This document shows positions 21,338 to 33,590 of a stretch of 64,000 nt of DNA, piece by piece. The first letter of the stretch is position 1; each line of letters opens with the position of its first letter. This stretch comes from Siphonodentalium dalli. Lineage: Eukaryota > Mollusca > Scaphopoda > Gadilida > Siphonodentaliidae. The translations under genes were made by a program, and so were the position numbers. The DNA lies in assembly GCA_032622095.1 (NCBI GenBank), contig CP136068.1:9029314-9093313 (forward strand), written 5' to 3'. The notes under the pieces were generated by a model. It searched no databases, was not told the origin of the DNA, and saw only the letters and a program-made list of their open reading frames with translations.

Positions 21338-23766
21338 CACACGGCACAACCGTTTCGACGATTCTACGACCAATTCCACGATTCTGCAGCTTGACAACCA
21401 CGGTGCTATGGCAGTTCCACGATTCTGCGGCCTTATTATACGTGATATTTTTTGACAAACTTAGATAATGGGGCCTTTTACTGAATTGGGACGATAAAAG
21501 TGGGCTTCTTCTTGTATGCATTGTGTAGAGTAGACTTTGCAGGTCCACCGGGTTGACTCACGGAATACATACGAAGATGCGATCAATACATAAAATGAGT
21601 CACAATCGGCTCGGTCAAGTCTGGATAATCCGACCGAACCGCGAACCGATCGCAAAAAGTCGTTTCTTGGGCTACAAGGGGACATTAACAGTGCGAAAAT
21701 TAACATCTAACGTAAGCTTTGATAAGCATAAATGTATTATTTGTCAAATTCGTACCTCCGTTGACGCAATATTCGATTAAACTACACACAGAAATGCAGT
21801 AACAGTGTCAACTATTTGACAACGCCCCGCTTCGACCATGACAACGACGATTGTGCGACTCGTTGAACGGTAATTTTCATTTGTATACGACGTATCTGTC
21901 ACTTCATGATCGGACAGCTTAGTTATGCGTGTAAGCCCATGTATGCTGCATCACTAAATGTTTGGAACAGTACCTTCGTTGTACAATGCACATGTCCTGG
22001 ATTCAATACAGTACATGTGTATTTACTGATCCCCACATGTGAAGGTATAGAGACCAAGTCACATAAGAGATTTGTCGCTAAACGAGCATTCTTTAATTTT
22101 TTGAACATGACAAAATGCCCGACTTACATGTACCTGAACATTTTCCTTCTTGGTGCACCTAGCGGCTTTGTAATTTTTGTAAAGTTGACTTGTTCATTCG
22201 AAAATGTCACCACTTAACCTACCATAACATGAGTTATTTTAGTCATATTCTGATTGGCAGGTAGGCCCTACATATAAAGATGTCCTCGAAAAATTATTGA
22301 CCGTTTAGTTACTTTTATAAATGTGTTTGTATGAAAGTATTAGTTAAAATTCTTTATGGTTATCTGAAACTGAAAGTAATGAGCAACACTTTATAAAAAA
22401 TAAAAATAAAAGGGATGGATGCCAGAAAATTGCAGTAAAAACGTATACATACATAAAATAGTAGAACATTGGGTTGGTTGGTCCCGAAAGTAGCCAAAAT
22501 AAAATAATAACCTATAGGGATACGCTGATTTATGACCCCCTACCCCTGATCCCCCGGTTCGGACGCCAACTTGCCGGTATATTATTAACATGGGGTGTTT
22601 TGTTGCGGTAGTACTTTTAATTGGGTAAACTGGTGTGTGCATACTTCAAATGAGTTAAGAATTAATAGGAATTAAATGTCATAGAATTGTAATATCTGGA
22701 GGCAAATCTTGACTGAGCGAGGGAATTATATTTTAGATAACTAGATTTTAATCACAAATAAATAAATCATTATAGAATATCATTTTCACCGTTTATAGAT
22801 ATATATACCTGGATGTCAAAATATGGAATTATACTCAAAACAAAATATTAAGTTTCATGTGTGGAGTTAATTTCTAACATGAAGGGGACCATTCCCCACC
22901 ATCCATACCACAACGCAACTGAGAATAAGACATGTTGGCCATAAGAAAATACCGAGGCATTGTGAGTCGGCTGCTAGTTAGGCGTACAGACAGACGGAAT
23001 GAAAGTTGGATAGGCCGAAAATTTAAATCATGTAATGTGTGGTGCACAGATATGGAAATTAAACCTGTACAGTATAGCAATATACGATTCGACATTACTT
23101 TATTTTCCACAGCTGGCTCCAAATAAAAGAGTCTTAATCTCGTAGCCTTGACGGAGGTCGTGTGATTCATATGCGCATTCATGTCTATAGCGAGCGTGAC
23201 ATTCATTAGAAAACGACTTCTAGTGAGCACAAGTTAATGAAATTTCAATTGCTGGTCTCACAATCGTCGTTGTCATAGTCGACTACTCGGCGTTGTCAAT
23301 TGAGGGCGATGATACCCCCCACAAATATGGACACAGCGCCACCAATCACAGAACTGAGGTTAACATCAGTTGTGAAAATCAACCAAAGACGTATGGCTAT
23401 GTTGTTATTTGGTTTCCACTCAATTTTATAGGACATTATATATATTTTCTCAACTCTAAAGACAAATTTCACACAGTGATGTGTGTAAATCCAAAACAAC
23501 TGATCTATTTGTGTCAAAGATTATGTATTGTTGTGCTAACTGTCTAGTGCTGAACTCTCTACCGATTATCGAATCGAAGATCGCCGTACCTAATAGAAAT
23601 ATAATATGTGGTACATAACTGTCTATATTTCTGGAATTATTCATTGTTTTCGTGTTTATCGCATCAGCCTGGACGCAGAATCGTTAAATTGCCGCAGCAC
23701 CGTGGTTGTCAAGCCGTAGAATCGTGGAATTGGTCGTAGAATCGTCGAAACGATTGTGCCGTGTGA
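21338..23766. mobile_element. Possible 2.4-kb element with symmetric inverted repeats
   Basis: The outer pair 21338-21430 and 23675-23766 is inverted ('cacacggcacaaccgtttcg' against 'cgaaacgattgtgccgtgtg'). An inner pair 21816-21858 and 23259-23300 is also inverted ('catgacaacgacgattgtg' against 'cacaatcgtcgttgtcat'). The inner pair lies about 470 bp inside the outer pair on both sides, which suggests one fold-back unit or a degraded DNA transposon with long arms. No transposase is recognised between them. Confidence 0.5.
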
Positions 23767-24195
23767 GGTGGCTTTAAAATCAAAACGTGTCTATGTATAA
23801 AAAAAAACTTACCTTAATTGGGATCGGGGATGTTCAAGTGTGTCCCACCCTGACCCAGACTGCCTCATATATACCCACGTCTTGGGCGTTATCAAATCAT
23901 TTAACCAGTTTTTAAGAGATCAAAAGTTGATACTATAACAGATATATCTGAGAAATGGAGACACGAACTCATTATGACTGCTATATATAATTGCTTCAAA
24001 TGCCTTTGCTTCAGTGAGCGTACTAATGCATTGATTGTATATTACCAACGTTCCGTTGCGGTATCAACATACGTCAATTATGTTCAAAGATTAAAAACTT
24101 GCACGCATTATTTGATTGCATGTCGATCGGACTGCATTTCCCTCTAGGTAGTTTAGATAACAATTTAGTGTAGGTGGTGAATTGTAAATGGAGTT
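23767..24195. other. No gene recognised
   Basis: Unique-looking AT-rich sequence; nothing supported. Confidence 0.4.
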
Positions 24196-24256
24196 AGCGT
24201 AAACATGTTTTCATTTCTAAACCCAAACAAATAACACGATATACAGATGACACATA
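24196..24256 (-). mobile_element. 5'-truncated LINE B 3'-end fragment
   Basis: 'agcgtaaacatgttttcatt' and the following 40 bp align with the LINE B 3' terminus at 27457-27520 ('agtgtaaacatatttttatt'). The boundary falls at the same base in both copies, which independently supports the LINE B end deduced from its target duplication. Confidence 0.55.
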
Positions 24257-26103
24257 TGTGCCCGCGGGAGTATACACGCCCGTGTGCGTGGTATCGCCAA
24301 ACCGGAAGGTATCGCCAAACCAGACTGAATGGGAAAGTCATTTTCACGTATTATGATATACAAATATGTTTGTTTCTCATCTTAAAACAGAAAACGAATA
24401 ACGTAAGTGTTAGTGGAACACGAAGCAGGAGTATTTACCCACCCGCTGTCAGTCAGTTCTCACAGATCAAACCATTTAATATTTTTTTCAAATATTCGAG
24501 AACCATCCACTAATATAGTTCCTGGCCTCCCACGCTGGCAAAACAAATGCCGGTATATAGCTGAAACTGTCAATAAAACATAGGATTGTACAGTTTTTGT
24601 TTAAATCAGCGTCATTCTCAATATGCGCGCGATATGGAGGGTCCACTATTGGTCCAGATAAATGTCAAAGTCGCGGACATAGATGTCACTAAAATCGGAT
24701 ATTTTTTGCAGTAAATATGCGTAGCACTTAAGGAGTTTTGGTGAATTATCGCGTGTTTGTATGTGTATCTGAGACTGATCAATTGTACTGCGAATGTCGT
24801 CTGAAATATTAATCCAAAACATGTTCGAAATATTGTGTACATATCTATTATGAATTAATTTTAATTGAAATTAATTTAACATCCATCACAGCATTCAAAT
24901 TTGCGATTTCAAAAAGGTGAATGAATGAATGATAACGTGATGCCTTGATCACACGTGAATGATGTCATTCGTATGCGGCTAACCGGATATTCGTTTAGTA
25001 TCGACATATTTGGGGTGTGTATGTAGACCACACATGCAAGACGAAACGTTACGAAGACCTAGTATCAACGGTTTGTTATAATCATGTTATTTTACAGACT
25101 TTATGACTCGTTCCAACTGGAGTAGATCGTTACACGACAATGAAACCGAATCATCTTATCGAATATACAGATATCGTATAGCTACAAATCATACAATGTC
25201 TGGCTTTTTCAAGAGTCATCAGATAATGTTGTGACAATTCTATTTTAACCCTAAACATGCATACACATATGATCACAGTGTATTGTTTTGGTACACATGT
25301 GTGCCTTCTCATCTGGGTGTGCCTGTCACATCTTTATTGTGTCTATATGTGTAACACATGTGGTCAGCATGGGCTTACCAAGCTACAGCACCACATATAA
25401 ACAAAATCAGACTCGGAATTTATTCTCCAATCGCCGGACGTGTTGGATATGACACAGTATAAATATTAATACATAATACATACATGTACATACATATATA
25501 ATCGTGGCACATGCAAACAATATAGATCAGAAATCGTGTACACGTGCACATGGAGGTGTGTGAGTGTTGTGGGTTGGATTTGTTGTGGTGAGGTATAGGG
25601 TGTGTGCATGTGGCTTTTCCCTCGTGTATGTCGCTGTATGGACGCACGTGTATGTCGGTTTGGGTTTCAGACTGGGTATTCTTTCGTAATTGCGCATTGG
25701 TTGGTTGTGATTTTTGTGCATGGAGTGGAGTGGCTGACAATCGGATATGAGTGGTGTAACTTATACACAATGCGCTTGCCAATACAATATTGAAAGAAAT
25801 GACACAAAGCAATTAACAGTTATATGTAGGAACCCAGACTCGCCCTTTGGTTATAAAATTTACCCTGTGTGTATATGCATACTATATATACAACATACTT
25901 ACTGCTATTGATAATATACACTTGACTGTGAAACACGTTTATACTGTCATGATTGTTGTGTACACATGTAAATTAAACTATAGGTTATAACTTTCCCAAT
26001 GTAGCTCTAAGACCATATGCAGTGGGCATAATATTTACACAAGACATTATTATGTTATCATATAGGTTGTATATACTGTAATTGATAATTAACCGAAATG
26101 AGT
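24257..26103. other. No gene recognised
   Basis: Includes a segment (about 25250-25660) rich in 'cacatgtg' and GT/CA words. A 130-residue minus-strand frame at 25420-25812 starts with a hydrophobic stretch but is Thr/His/Gln-rich low-complexity sequence without a recognised domain; I do not call it a gene. Confidence 0.4.
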
Positions 26104-26305
26104 CTTATCTTATCTTATCAGCAATTCAATTCAATTTAATTACTCTTCATCATGTCAGATATTGTACATAATTACAATATAACAATACATATATAGTATA
26201 TACTGTGCGATGCGTGAGGAGTTTTGAGTGATTATTATGTGCAAGATAGTACAAAATATATAGTGAAATTCAACAATTTGTAATTCAACAACCCATGGTG
26301 GTGTC

Positions 26306-27456
26306 CTAACGTGTGCGGTTATAGAATGCCTCAGGAGAGCCTAAAGAATGGCATAACCCTTTTAATGAATAGTGAAAGATTTTGTGTTCTCTTCCCCTTT
26401 CCCGAATTGAATAGTTCATTAAATTAATAATATTTGGTTTTCGGTAGAAGTAGGGTTTTATATATCTCTCTCGTAGAGTATGTAATGCGGGGCATTTTAA
26501 AATTACATGGAATTCATCACCGAGTTCTAAGTTACATAAAGTACACTTTCTATCTGAGTAATCTGAACATACCCATGAGCCCGATTCAACTGGTAAGTAG
26601 TGATTTCTGCTTCTGAACCGTAACAAGGCGGTTACTAAGTTATTGTATATACTCGATATGTATGTCTCACGACCGAAATTTATCTTAATAATTCGACAGA
26701 ATGCATATGTATTTGATATGGACATGGTGCCTCTCCATTCTTGAATAAAAACATCTTCTAGTCGTTCTTTAACATTTGTGGTGAATCGATTCAAAGAATT
26801 CAGGGACTGGTCTTTCCAGATGTATCCCATACCAAGTTTGTTAACATTGTCTTCTATGTCTTTGGTCCATGGGTTGTTGCATTTATTATTTAAATACAGT
26901 GAATATAGAACATAATACAACATTAAAGGCAATCGATGGCATTCGATAGTTAATATTCTTCCCCAATATGAGAGGGCGCGAAGTTTCAGGGTAATTGGGA
27001 ACATGCCAGTTTCGCCATGTACAAATGCTGAAGGCGTTGAAGTTTTTAACCCCAAAAGAAATTTTAGAAACCATAGCTCAAGTTTCTCAAAACATCTTAG
27101 ATTTTCATGTGACCAAATTTCCGCCCCATATGTCATAATTGGTACTATTGATTTCTCGTATAGCTCTAAGGTTGTCATGATACTGAGATTATTTGTTCGC
27201 ATTTTGTTTAAAACTGCGTACATAGCATTTTTTGCTTGAAGACATCTCATTTTACTTTCTTTCGCAAAATTACCATTTTTATAAAAATGTGTTCCTAGGT
27301 ACTTATAACTGTCAACCACCTCGAGGTCTTGGTTTGATATTTTGAACGCAAGCTTCTTTGACGCAGGGGTAGTTCTACCAAATATCAATTTGTTTTCGAT
27401 GCGATAATGTTAAGTTCCCAAGCTTTACAGTAAACAGAAAATGCGTCGTGTGCATT
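26306..27456 (-). pseudogene. LINE A RT C-terminal part
   Basis: A continuous 360-residue frame (27388-26306) carries 'VVDSYKYLGTHFYKNGNF', the RT thumb region, and a C-terminal zinc-knuckle-like C-x2-C-x8-H-x4-C ('CTLCNLELGDEFHVILKC'). Upstream, after one 1-nt frameshift near 27400, the frame reads 'NAHDAFSVYCKAWELNIIAS', joining directly to the piece that ends at 32575. This is the least damaged part of LINE A. Confidence 0.85.
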
Positions 27457-28112
27457 AGTGTAAACATATTTTTATTTCCAAATCCAAACATAATACACAT
27501 AATACACAAGTGACATAAATATATAACATATAAGAGATAAATGTATGGAAATGAGGATCAGACAACAAGCCCGAGGGCTTATATGAAGTCTTCTCCTCTT
27601 TGGCGACATGCCCCTTCCTCAATAAGTGAGGGAGGGGTATCGATCAGACGGGAAAGGATATAAATAATGTTTTTTAAAGGAGAAGTAACTAAGTTTGAGT
27701 TGGGGATGGAAACAGCGGGAAGATAGTGTTAGGGATAGCAGGAGGCAGAGAGAGAGAGAGATAGAGAGAGAGAGAGAAAGAGAGAGAATGAGACAGAGAG
27801 AGAAAGTGGAGGGGCAGAGTTTTCAATAATTTAGTTGCTGCGTGATGAAAATTATGCTCGTAGTAATATGCATGCATCAGGCTCCATGGGAGGGGGTCAA
27901 TCGCAATGGCCAATTCCTATTTCAATGGGGTTCACTGTGAATATCGCTGCATTCTTCATGTAGAATCATTTCACGTATATACAGGATAGTGACAAGAAGT
28001 AACTTACAAAATAATCGTTATCGGAAGACATTTAGTACTACATATATAATGGGGAACATCGTGCTGCCGCATAACGCGGCCGGAATCCAAAGCAATTTGT
28101 TATCCATGCAGA
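27457..28112 (-). other. LINE B 3' untranslated region
   Basis: Runs from the original stop (about 28113) to the 3' end. It includes a (ga)n-rich microsatellite at about 27741-27805 and inverted runs 'cttcctcaataagtgaggga' near 27610. The end sequence recurs at 24196-24256. Confidence 0.7.
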
Positions 28113-30506
28113 TCATGGAAATCTTTTTGTTTTCATAATATATGTCTGTACTGCATTAAATATTTGTTTGTTTTCGCGAAGACTAAGCTCCCTTGACCCC
28201 TGCATTAGTGTATTCTCAGATAAGGCAACATTTGGTAGGGAGACTTATAGTTCTCTTCTGGGCTCTTGATAAAATGTACATTCAAAGAGATAGTGGTAAG
28301 TTGTCTCAAATTCCCCACATAAACAGAAGGGGGAAATTTTTACATGGTTATCTGTCAGGTCACCACTCAGGTGGCTGCAGTTCAATCTTAACCGGGTGTG
28401 AAGGATATGAGATTTACGGGATTTACTATGATAAAAATAGGCAGGTGGACGTATATTGTCACTGTTCAGTTCTTTTTTGAAGTCTTCGATTGTACTGCAT
28501 CTTTTTATAGTTTCCGGTAGTTTGTTCCATTCAGTAATTGTAGATGGTAAGAATGAATCCATATAATAGTCATAGTTAATATTCGAGGGTAGTCTTATAT
28601 GTTCAAATCTGAAATTATATCTGGAATTGTTTGCCTGGATTGGTCGTACATAGTTTCTCAGGATTGATGGAGCAGTTCCACGTATCATCTTAAAAAATTG
28701 GCATAGCTTGTGTTTTCTACGACGTGAAGAAAGGAGTTCCCAGCCAGTTTCTGATAAAAGGTGCGCATTACTCGTACTGATGGTTGCACCTGTTACTATT
28801 CGGGCCATTTCGTACTGTACCTTTTCAATGTCATCACTAAGATAATCGGGGCAGTTATCCCACACAGGGGAGGCATATTCCAGTATTGGTCGGATAAATG
28901 TGTAGTGTATTTTTTCAAGCGTTTCTCTACTTAGTTTATATCTATGTTTTCGTACTAAATTTACACGACCCCATGCGTTATCGAGCATAGATCTTATGTG
29001 GATACCCCATGAGCCCATGTTATCGAAAGTAAGTCCCAGATGTTTATGGCTGTCAACCTCGATGATTGTCCCGGCTCCCATGGTCAGGCGTGGGTGATAT
29101 ACTGGCGTTTCTTTCCTGGAGATTAAGAGAGCTTCCGTTTTTAGGGGATTGAATTTTACAAGCCATTCTGATGCCCAACACATGAGAGTTTCGAGGTCAT
29201 CATTTATTAGTTTTGCGGCCATGGTGGGATCTTCGATAGTGAGAAATAGTGAGGTATCATCAGCAAATAAACGAATGTTACACCGTATATTTTCGGTTAT
29301 ATCATTAATATAAATCAAGAACAAGAGAGGGCCTAATACTGATCCTTTTGGGACACCGGCTGTTACATCTTGTAATTCCGAGTGTGTTCCGTCTATGACA
29401 ACTTGTTGCTGCCTACATTCAAGATACGATTTCAATAAGTTATGCAGGTTTCCATTTACACCCATCTTCGTCAGTTTGTTCAAAAGGCCACGGTGCCAGA
29501 CTTTATCGAACGCTTTACTTATGTCGCAGAATACACACCGGACCTCTTTTCCGTCGTCTAGTGATCGACATATATTGTCATATATTTCGGTAAGTTGGAA
29601 AACTGTTGAGTCATTGCGCATGAAACCAGCTTGGTAAAATGATCATAGATTGTTTTCATCAAGAAATTCCCATAGGTATTTATAAATACATTTTTCGTAG
29701 ACCTTTGAGATGCAGCTTAGTAGGGAAATTGGTCGGTAATTTGATATAAGACTGCGGTCACCGCTCTTGACTATAGGTGTAACATGGGAACGCTTCCACT
29801 TGGGTGGGTAGTAACTGTTTTCGGTGAATATTCTAAAATAAAATTCAAGAGGTTCGCAGAGCGAGGAAGCACAATTTTTCAAAACCCTCGGGCTTATTCC
29901 GTCGGGCCCACTTGACTTAGATATTTTGAGACTTTTTAACGCTTTGTAAATGTCAGGGGCTGTTATTTTTATATCGCTTAATGTGGATATGGAGTTATCA
30001 GGATCGAGCACTGGTAGGCGTTTCCCGACGTCATCAACTGATGAAATATTACAAAAATAGGAATTGAAAGCATTTGCTTTTTCAGTTGGTGAGATCAGGA
30101 AGTCGCCGTTTATGTTCAAGGGGGGTATTGATCGATCACTAGTTGTAAATACTATTTTTTGGAGGGTTTTCCACCAAGAAGACTTGTCATTTGATGGATT
30201 ATTTAATGTACTTTCATTCTTGGTGTCATAATCACGTTTGCTAATAGCCGATGTAGTTTCATTACGTTTAGATCTAAAGTTTGCCCATGTTTGTGGCGTG
30301 TTTCGCTTTTTAGCTATCTTGGGTAATCGATTTCGTTGCCTCATCATTTTCCGAACATTACACGTAAGCCATTGGGGACTACCTTTCCGGATCAGTACTA
30401 TCTTATTGGGGATATTTTCACTGAATATCTTCTTAATTTTTGCAGTCAAGTTATCTGCATGAGTTGATAGTTCAAATGGTGTATTATCGTCATAGTTCCA
30501 GCTCAA
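28113..30506 (-). pseudogene. LINE B reverse transcriptase
   Basis: One frame across 30506-28113 with two in-frame nonsense codons, TGA at 29643-29645 (within 'NNL-SFYQAGF') and TAA at 28245-28247. Visible RT motifs in order: 'LKISKSSGPDGISPRVLKN', 'NYRPISLLSCISKVYEKC', 'FCDISKAFDKVWHRGLL', 'GVPKGSVLGPLLFLIYIND', and the catalytic 'FADD' at 29256-29267, then 'DSHKHLGLTFDN'. The C-terminal end has a C-x-C...H-x4-C cluster ('CLCGEFETTYHYLFEC'). Copies RNA into DNA at a nicked target in the family's normal cycle. Confidence 0.9.
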
Positions 30507-31373
30507 GAAGTCTTCGTTCGTGGTATCGAAGTCAGCCAGATTATAGTTCCAAACTCGTCTGGTGTGGGTTGTAGCAGATTTATGTTTCAGAAGTTTTATC
30601 CGAGCAACAACTGGACAGTGATACCTAACTATGTTGTCGAATATGTTACCAAGAACACAAGGGGGGGGGGGGGGTAAACAAGGCTGGGGTTGCTAGTCAT
30701 GAGCAAGTCGAGAATAGATGAGGAGTTTTAAGTAAAATGCGTTTTATCAGTAACCAATTGGGTCAGTCCACGTTCGCTACATATGCCGTTTATCTTGCCA
30801 TTACCATTGTGTACGTAGTTTTCATTGAAATCTCCACCTATTATGACATCCAGGTCGCTATCGCGCGCAAGGGAAATGTTATCATTAATTTTCGTCCACT
30901 GGCTTGCGGGGGAGTTGGGAGGGCGATAGAAACATCCTACAAGACAGCGTTTTGTGTTAATTGTAACATCTATCCAGATAGCTTCTACTTCATCACTGTC
31001 GATGTCTTCGCGTATTTTGAATGGTATAGTGTCCCGAACGTAAATACACACACCCCCCTCCCGTTCTACCATCGTTCCTGTCTTTGCGGGCGGGGCCGTG
31101 TTAACCAGGAAGATGGATTTCTGAGTCCGGAATAGAATGATCTAGCCATGATTCGGTTAATAGACATACGTCGTATTCGCCAATTGATGTTTCTGCTGCA
31201 AGTATATCTAATTTATTTCTGATGCTCTGTGTATTCAATACCAGTATCGAATGACTGTTTTGTTCAGTTTTAAGGGTTGAATTAGGGCCTGGGTTAGTCT
31301 CAACATCCCCTGAGAGGATCAACAGAGCCCGTGCCAAAAATACTGCTAATACTGTTTTAGAATTGTCACGCAT
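30507..31373 (-). pseudogene. LINE B AP endonuclease with preceding 2A motif
   Basis: From 31373 the frame reads 'LLILSGDVETNPGPN', matching the 2A recoding consensus D-V/I-E-x-N-P-G-P, followed by endonuclease motifs 'LNTQSIRNKLD', 'LLTESWLDHS', and, after a stop and a 1-nt shift at a G-run near 31060, 'GGVCIYVRDTIPF', 'GCFYRPPNS', 'VIIGGDFNEN' (31072-30728). A 14-base G tract (30661-30674) interrupts the end of the domain; 'SSSILDLLMTSNP' and 'VRYHCPVV' follow. The domain nicks target DNA in this class of elements. Confidence 0.85.
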
Positions 31374-31687
31374 ATGAGGAATACAGTTGTGTGTGACATC
31401 ACACGTTTAGTGTTCAGTTTCGACTTTTCATCATCGGAATTTAGAGAATTATATATTTTCTTATCTGCCATGTTATAAATGAGAGCACGGAATTGTTCCA
31501 CTGGGAAGAAAATGAAAACCAACAGTGTCAATGTTAATGCAGTTATAAGATCCAGACCATTCAAGCGCATCATGATATAAAACAGACATGTTTCAGACTG
31601 TTTGACACAGAGACGCCCCCCTCCCTGACAGCCTGACAGCAAGAGAGTGAAATGCACCGATTCTTGCCCTATGTAACATTGTATCAC
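31346..31687 (-). pseudogene. LINE B N-terminal hydrophobic leader frame
   Basis: The frame contains 'MRLNGLDLITALTLTLLVFI', a signal- or membrane-type hydrophobic segment, then a charged stretch, and shifts frame just before the segment that carries the 2A motif. If the original was continuous, the leader would be released by 2A recoding from the endonuclease-RT protein. The earlier frame at 31684-32013 shows no recognisable feature. Confidence 0.5.
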
Positions 31688-32574
31688 CCATTATCAAAAG
31701 TCATGTCAAAATCCTGAGAACAGTTCTGCTTTGGGCATCCTCGGTGCATAGTAACAAACATATAAATAGAGCATACTCTGGCAACATATATAAATGTATA
31801 TGTATCATTGGTGTGTTTTAAAATTGTTTTCAACCCAGTATGTTTGCTAGGTGGGTGAGTAAGTAGGGGGAAGATAACATAGTAGAACAAAATAGCAGTT
31901 GAGTAAAGTGAACAAGAGAATAAAGATAGCTTGAATGGCAATAGAGTGCATACCAAGTATGGTTGTGCCGGCCGATCGGGAACTTTATCTGTGTAATCGT
32001 TTTCTAAGAACATCTATGGAAATGGGGATAATCAATATGTTTTGGCGATATGCAATGCTTCAATGTTCAGGTACTTTAATGATATGTTTTGGTATATTCC
32101 GATGTGTACAGATGTTCATATTTCAGACATGTACCGCTATTCTACCGGATGGGGTAGCGTACCTGCAATGTTTCAATGAGATTCATTTTATCTAATGGGG
32201 ACGGCATAAGTGAGATGTAGAAATATTCATGTGACGTACATTTTAAGAAGGGGAACGTGGACCGATGAGGTAAGTTAGGAGTAGATGAGTCTGAAATTAT
32301 ATCATAGAAGTGTCTGCCTAATTGAGAGAGCGTATCATTTACATATGCAACACAATATTTACAAAGCTCAACATGGGATACAATTATAAATACAATCGTA
32401 ATATATAATTATTATATAATATACATAATAATAATGGTACAGGGGCATAATGAAGGGCTTATGTTAGACAGCCAGTGCTTTGAGGCTGCAATAATGCGCA
32501 AAGTAGTTCGATTTAAGTGCGATTTAGTTGTACCATCTAATATCGAGGATTCATATCGTTATAATTCAGACTGA

Positions 32575-33590
32575 TCGTGTGCATTCTGCAGGCCGTCACT
32601 AGAAATCGCCATTAAGGCTGTGTCGTCTACATATATCAGAAGAAAGAATTTGGCATAAATGCCAGTATCGAAATCGCCCAACTTCCCCACATCGATGCCA
32701 TGACATCCCTTTTCGCTCATGTACTGTTCCAGATCGTTAACATACAGGGCCTAAAGTATCGGTGATAAGTTATCTCCCTGTTTTAGGCCAATATTTGAGC
32801 AAAAGTAATCTGAGTGTTAGTTATCTACGCTAACGCATTACTTAAGGTCATTGTACATCCCTTTAATGACATTTAGTACCATCCCTGATATATGACATCG
32901 AATAAGTTTTTCCCATAAGCCGATCCTCCAGATTGAATCAAATGCCCTCGAGAAGTCAATGAATGCGCAATACAGTTTCTTTTTAGCGGCCTTAATTCAG
33001 TGTTTTGATTGTATGGAGTGAGAATATGTGATCAACAGTCGAATAGCCTTTTCTGAAACATGCCTTGCTTTCTGACTGAATTTTATTTGCAGAGAGAAAA
33101 CTGCATATTCGTTCACTAAGTATGCTTGTGAAAAGTTTAGCCAGGCAATTTAACAGGGTTATCTTCCTGTAGTGTCCAGGGTCGCGATGATCACCTTTTC
33201 TTTTAAATAATGGTCTTATGATTCCGACCGTCCATTCGCGGGTAATGTGCCACTATTTAAAATGAGATTGAAATAGTTCTTATACAGATTATCAAGTTTA
33301 GGCAACGATTTGATTATGTATTCATTTGTAATTGAGTCTGCGCCTGGTGCTTTGTTAGATTTGATGCGCTTCACTGCGTTATGCATTTCCTGTAATTCTA
33401 TTTCTGAGTTCAAAGCGTTATTGTTAACTTGACTGAAATCGTCAATGCATATGAAGTCGTAGCGAGGAGTGTCGGGGGGGGGGGGGGGGGGGTGTTTCCC
33501 GACGCAAGTGTATCATCCTCGGTTCTAAAGTATTCACTGAACTCCTCTACATCCGGAGTTGGTAATTGAGATTCCCGATTGTCCATCTTT
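32575..33590 (-). pseudogene. LINE A RT N-terminal and catalytic part
   Basis: Fragments on the minus strand: 'RESQLPTPDVEEFSEYF' (near 33560), a 19-base G tract at 33474-33492 (poly-C in sense), then 'AVKRIKSNKAPGADSITNEY' (33413-33216), 'CAFIDFSRAFDSIWR', 'GLKQGDNLSPIL', and the catalytic 'YVDD' at 32622-32633, ending in 'SSDGLQNAHD' at the insertion site. Stops include one between 'SPIL' and 'ALYVNDLEQY'. Badly decayed. Confidence 0.85.

Larger units (their letters stand above)
27446..32585 (-). mobile_element. LINE B: full-length 5.1-kb LINE with 11-bp target duplication
   Basis: 'tcgtgtgcatt' flanks the element at 27446-27456 and 32575-32585; the insert is 27457-32574. On the minus strand it starts 'tcagtctgaattata' (TCAGTC resembles an initiator, as used by LINE internal promoters), has about 0.9 kb of leader, a short hydrophobic N-terminal frame, a 2A-type motif, an AP endonuclease, an RT and a 3' region of about 0.65 kb with a (GA)n tract. 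The RT motifs resemble the Jockey/CR1/L2 group. Two nonsense codons and at least two frameshifts show that it is inactive. Confidence 0.88.

Noticed and set aside
22874-23230. 118-residue minus-strand frame
   Set aside because: No domain or homologous copy recognised; lies between inverted repeats and is best left as non-coding.
25420-25812. 130-residue frame with a hydrophobic start, possible secreted protein
   Set aside because: The remainder is low-complexity Thr/His/Gln sequence from a GT-rich stretch, with no splice or domain support.
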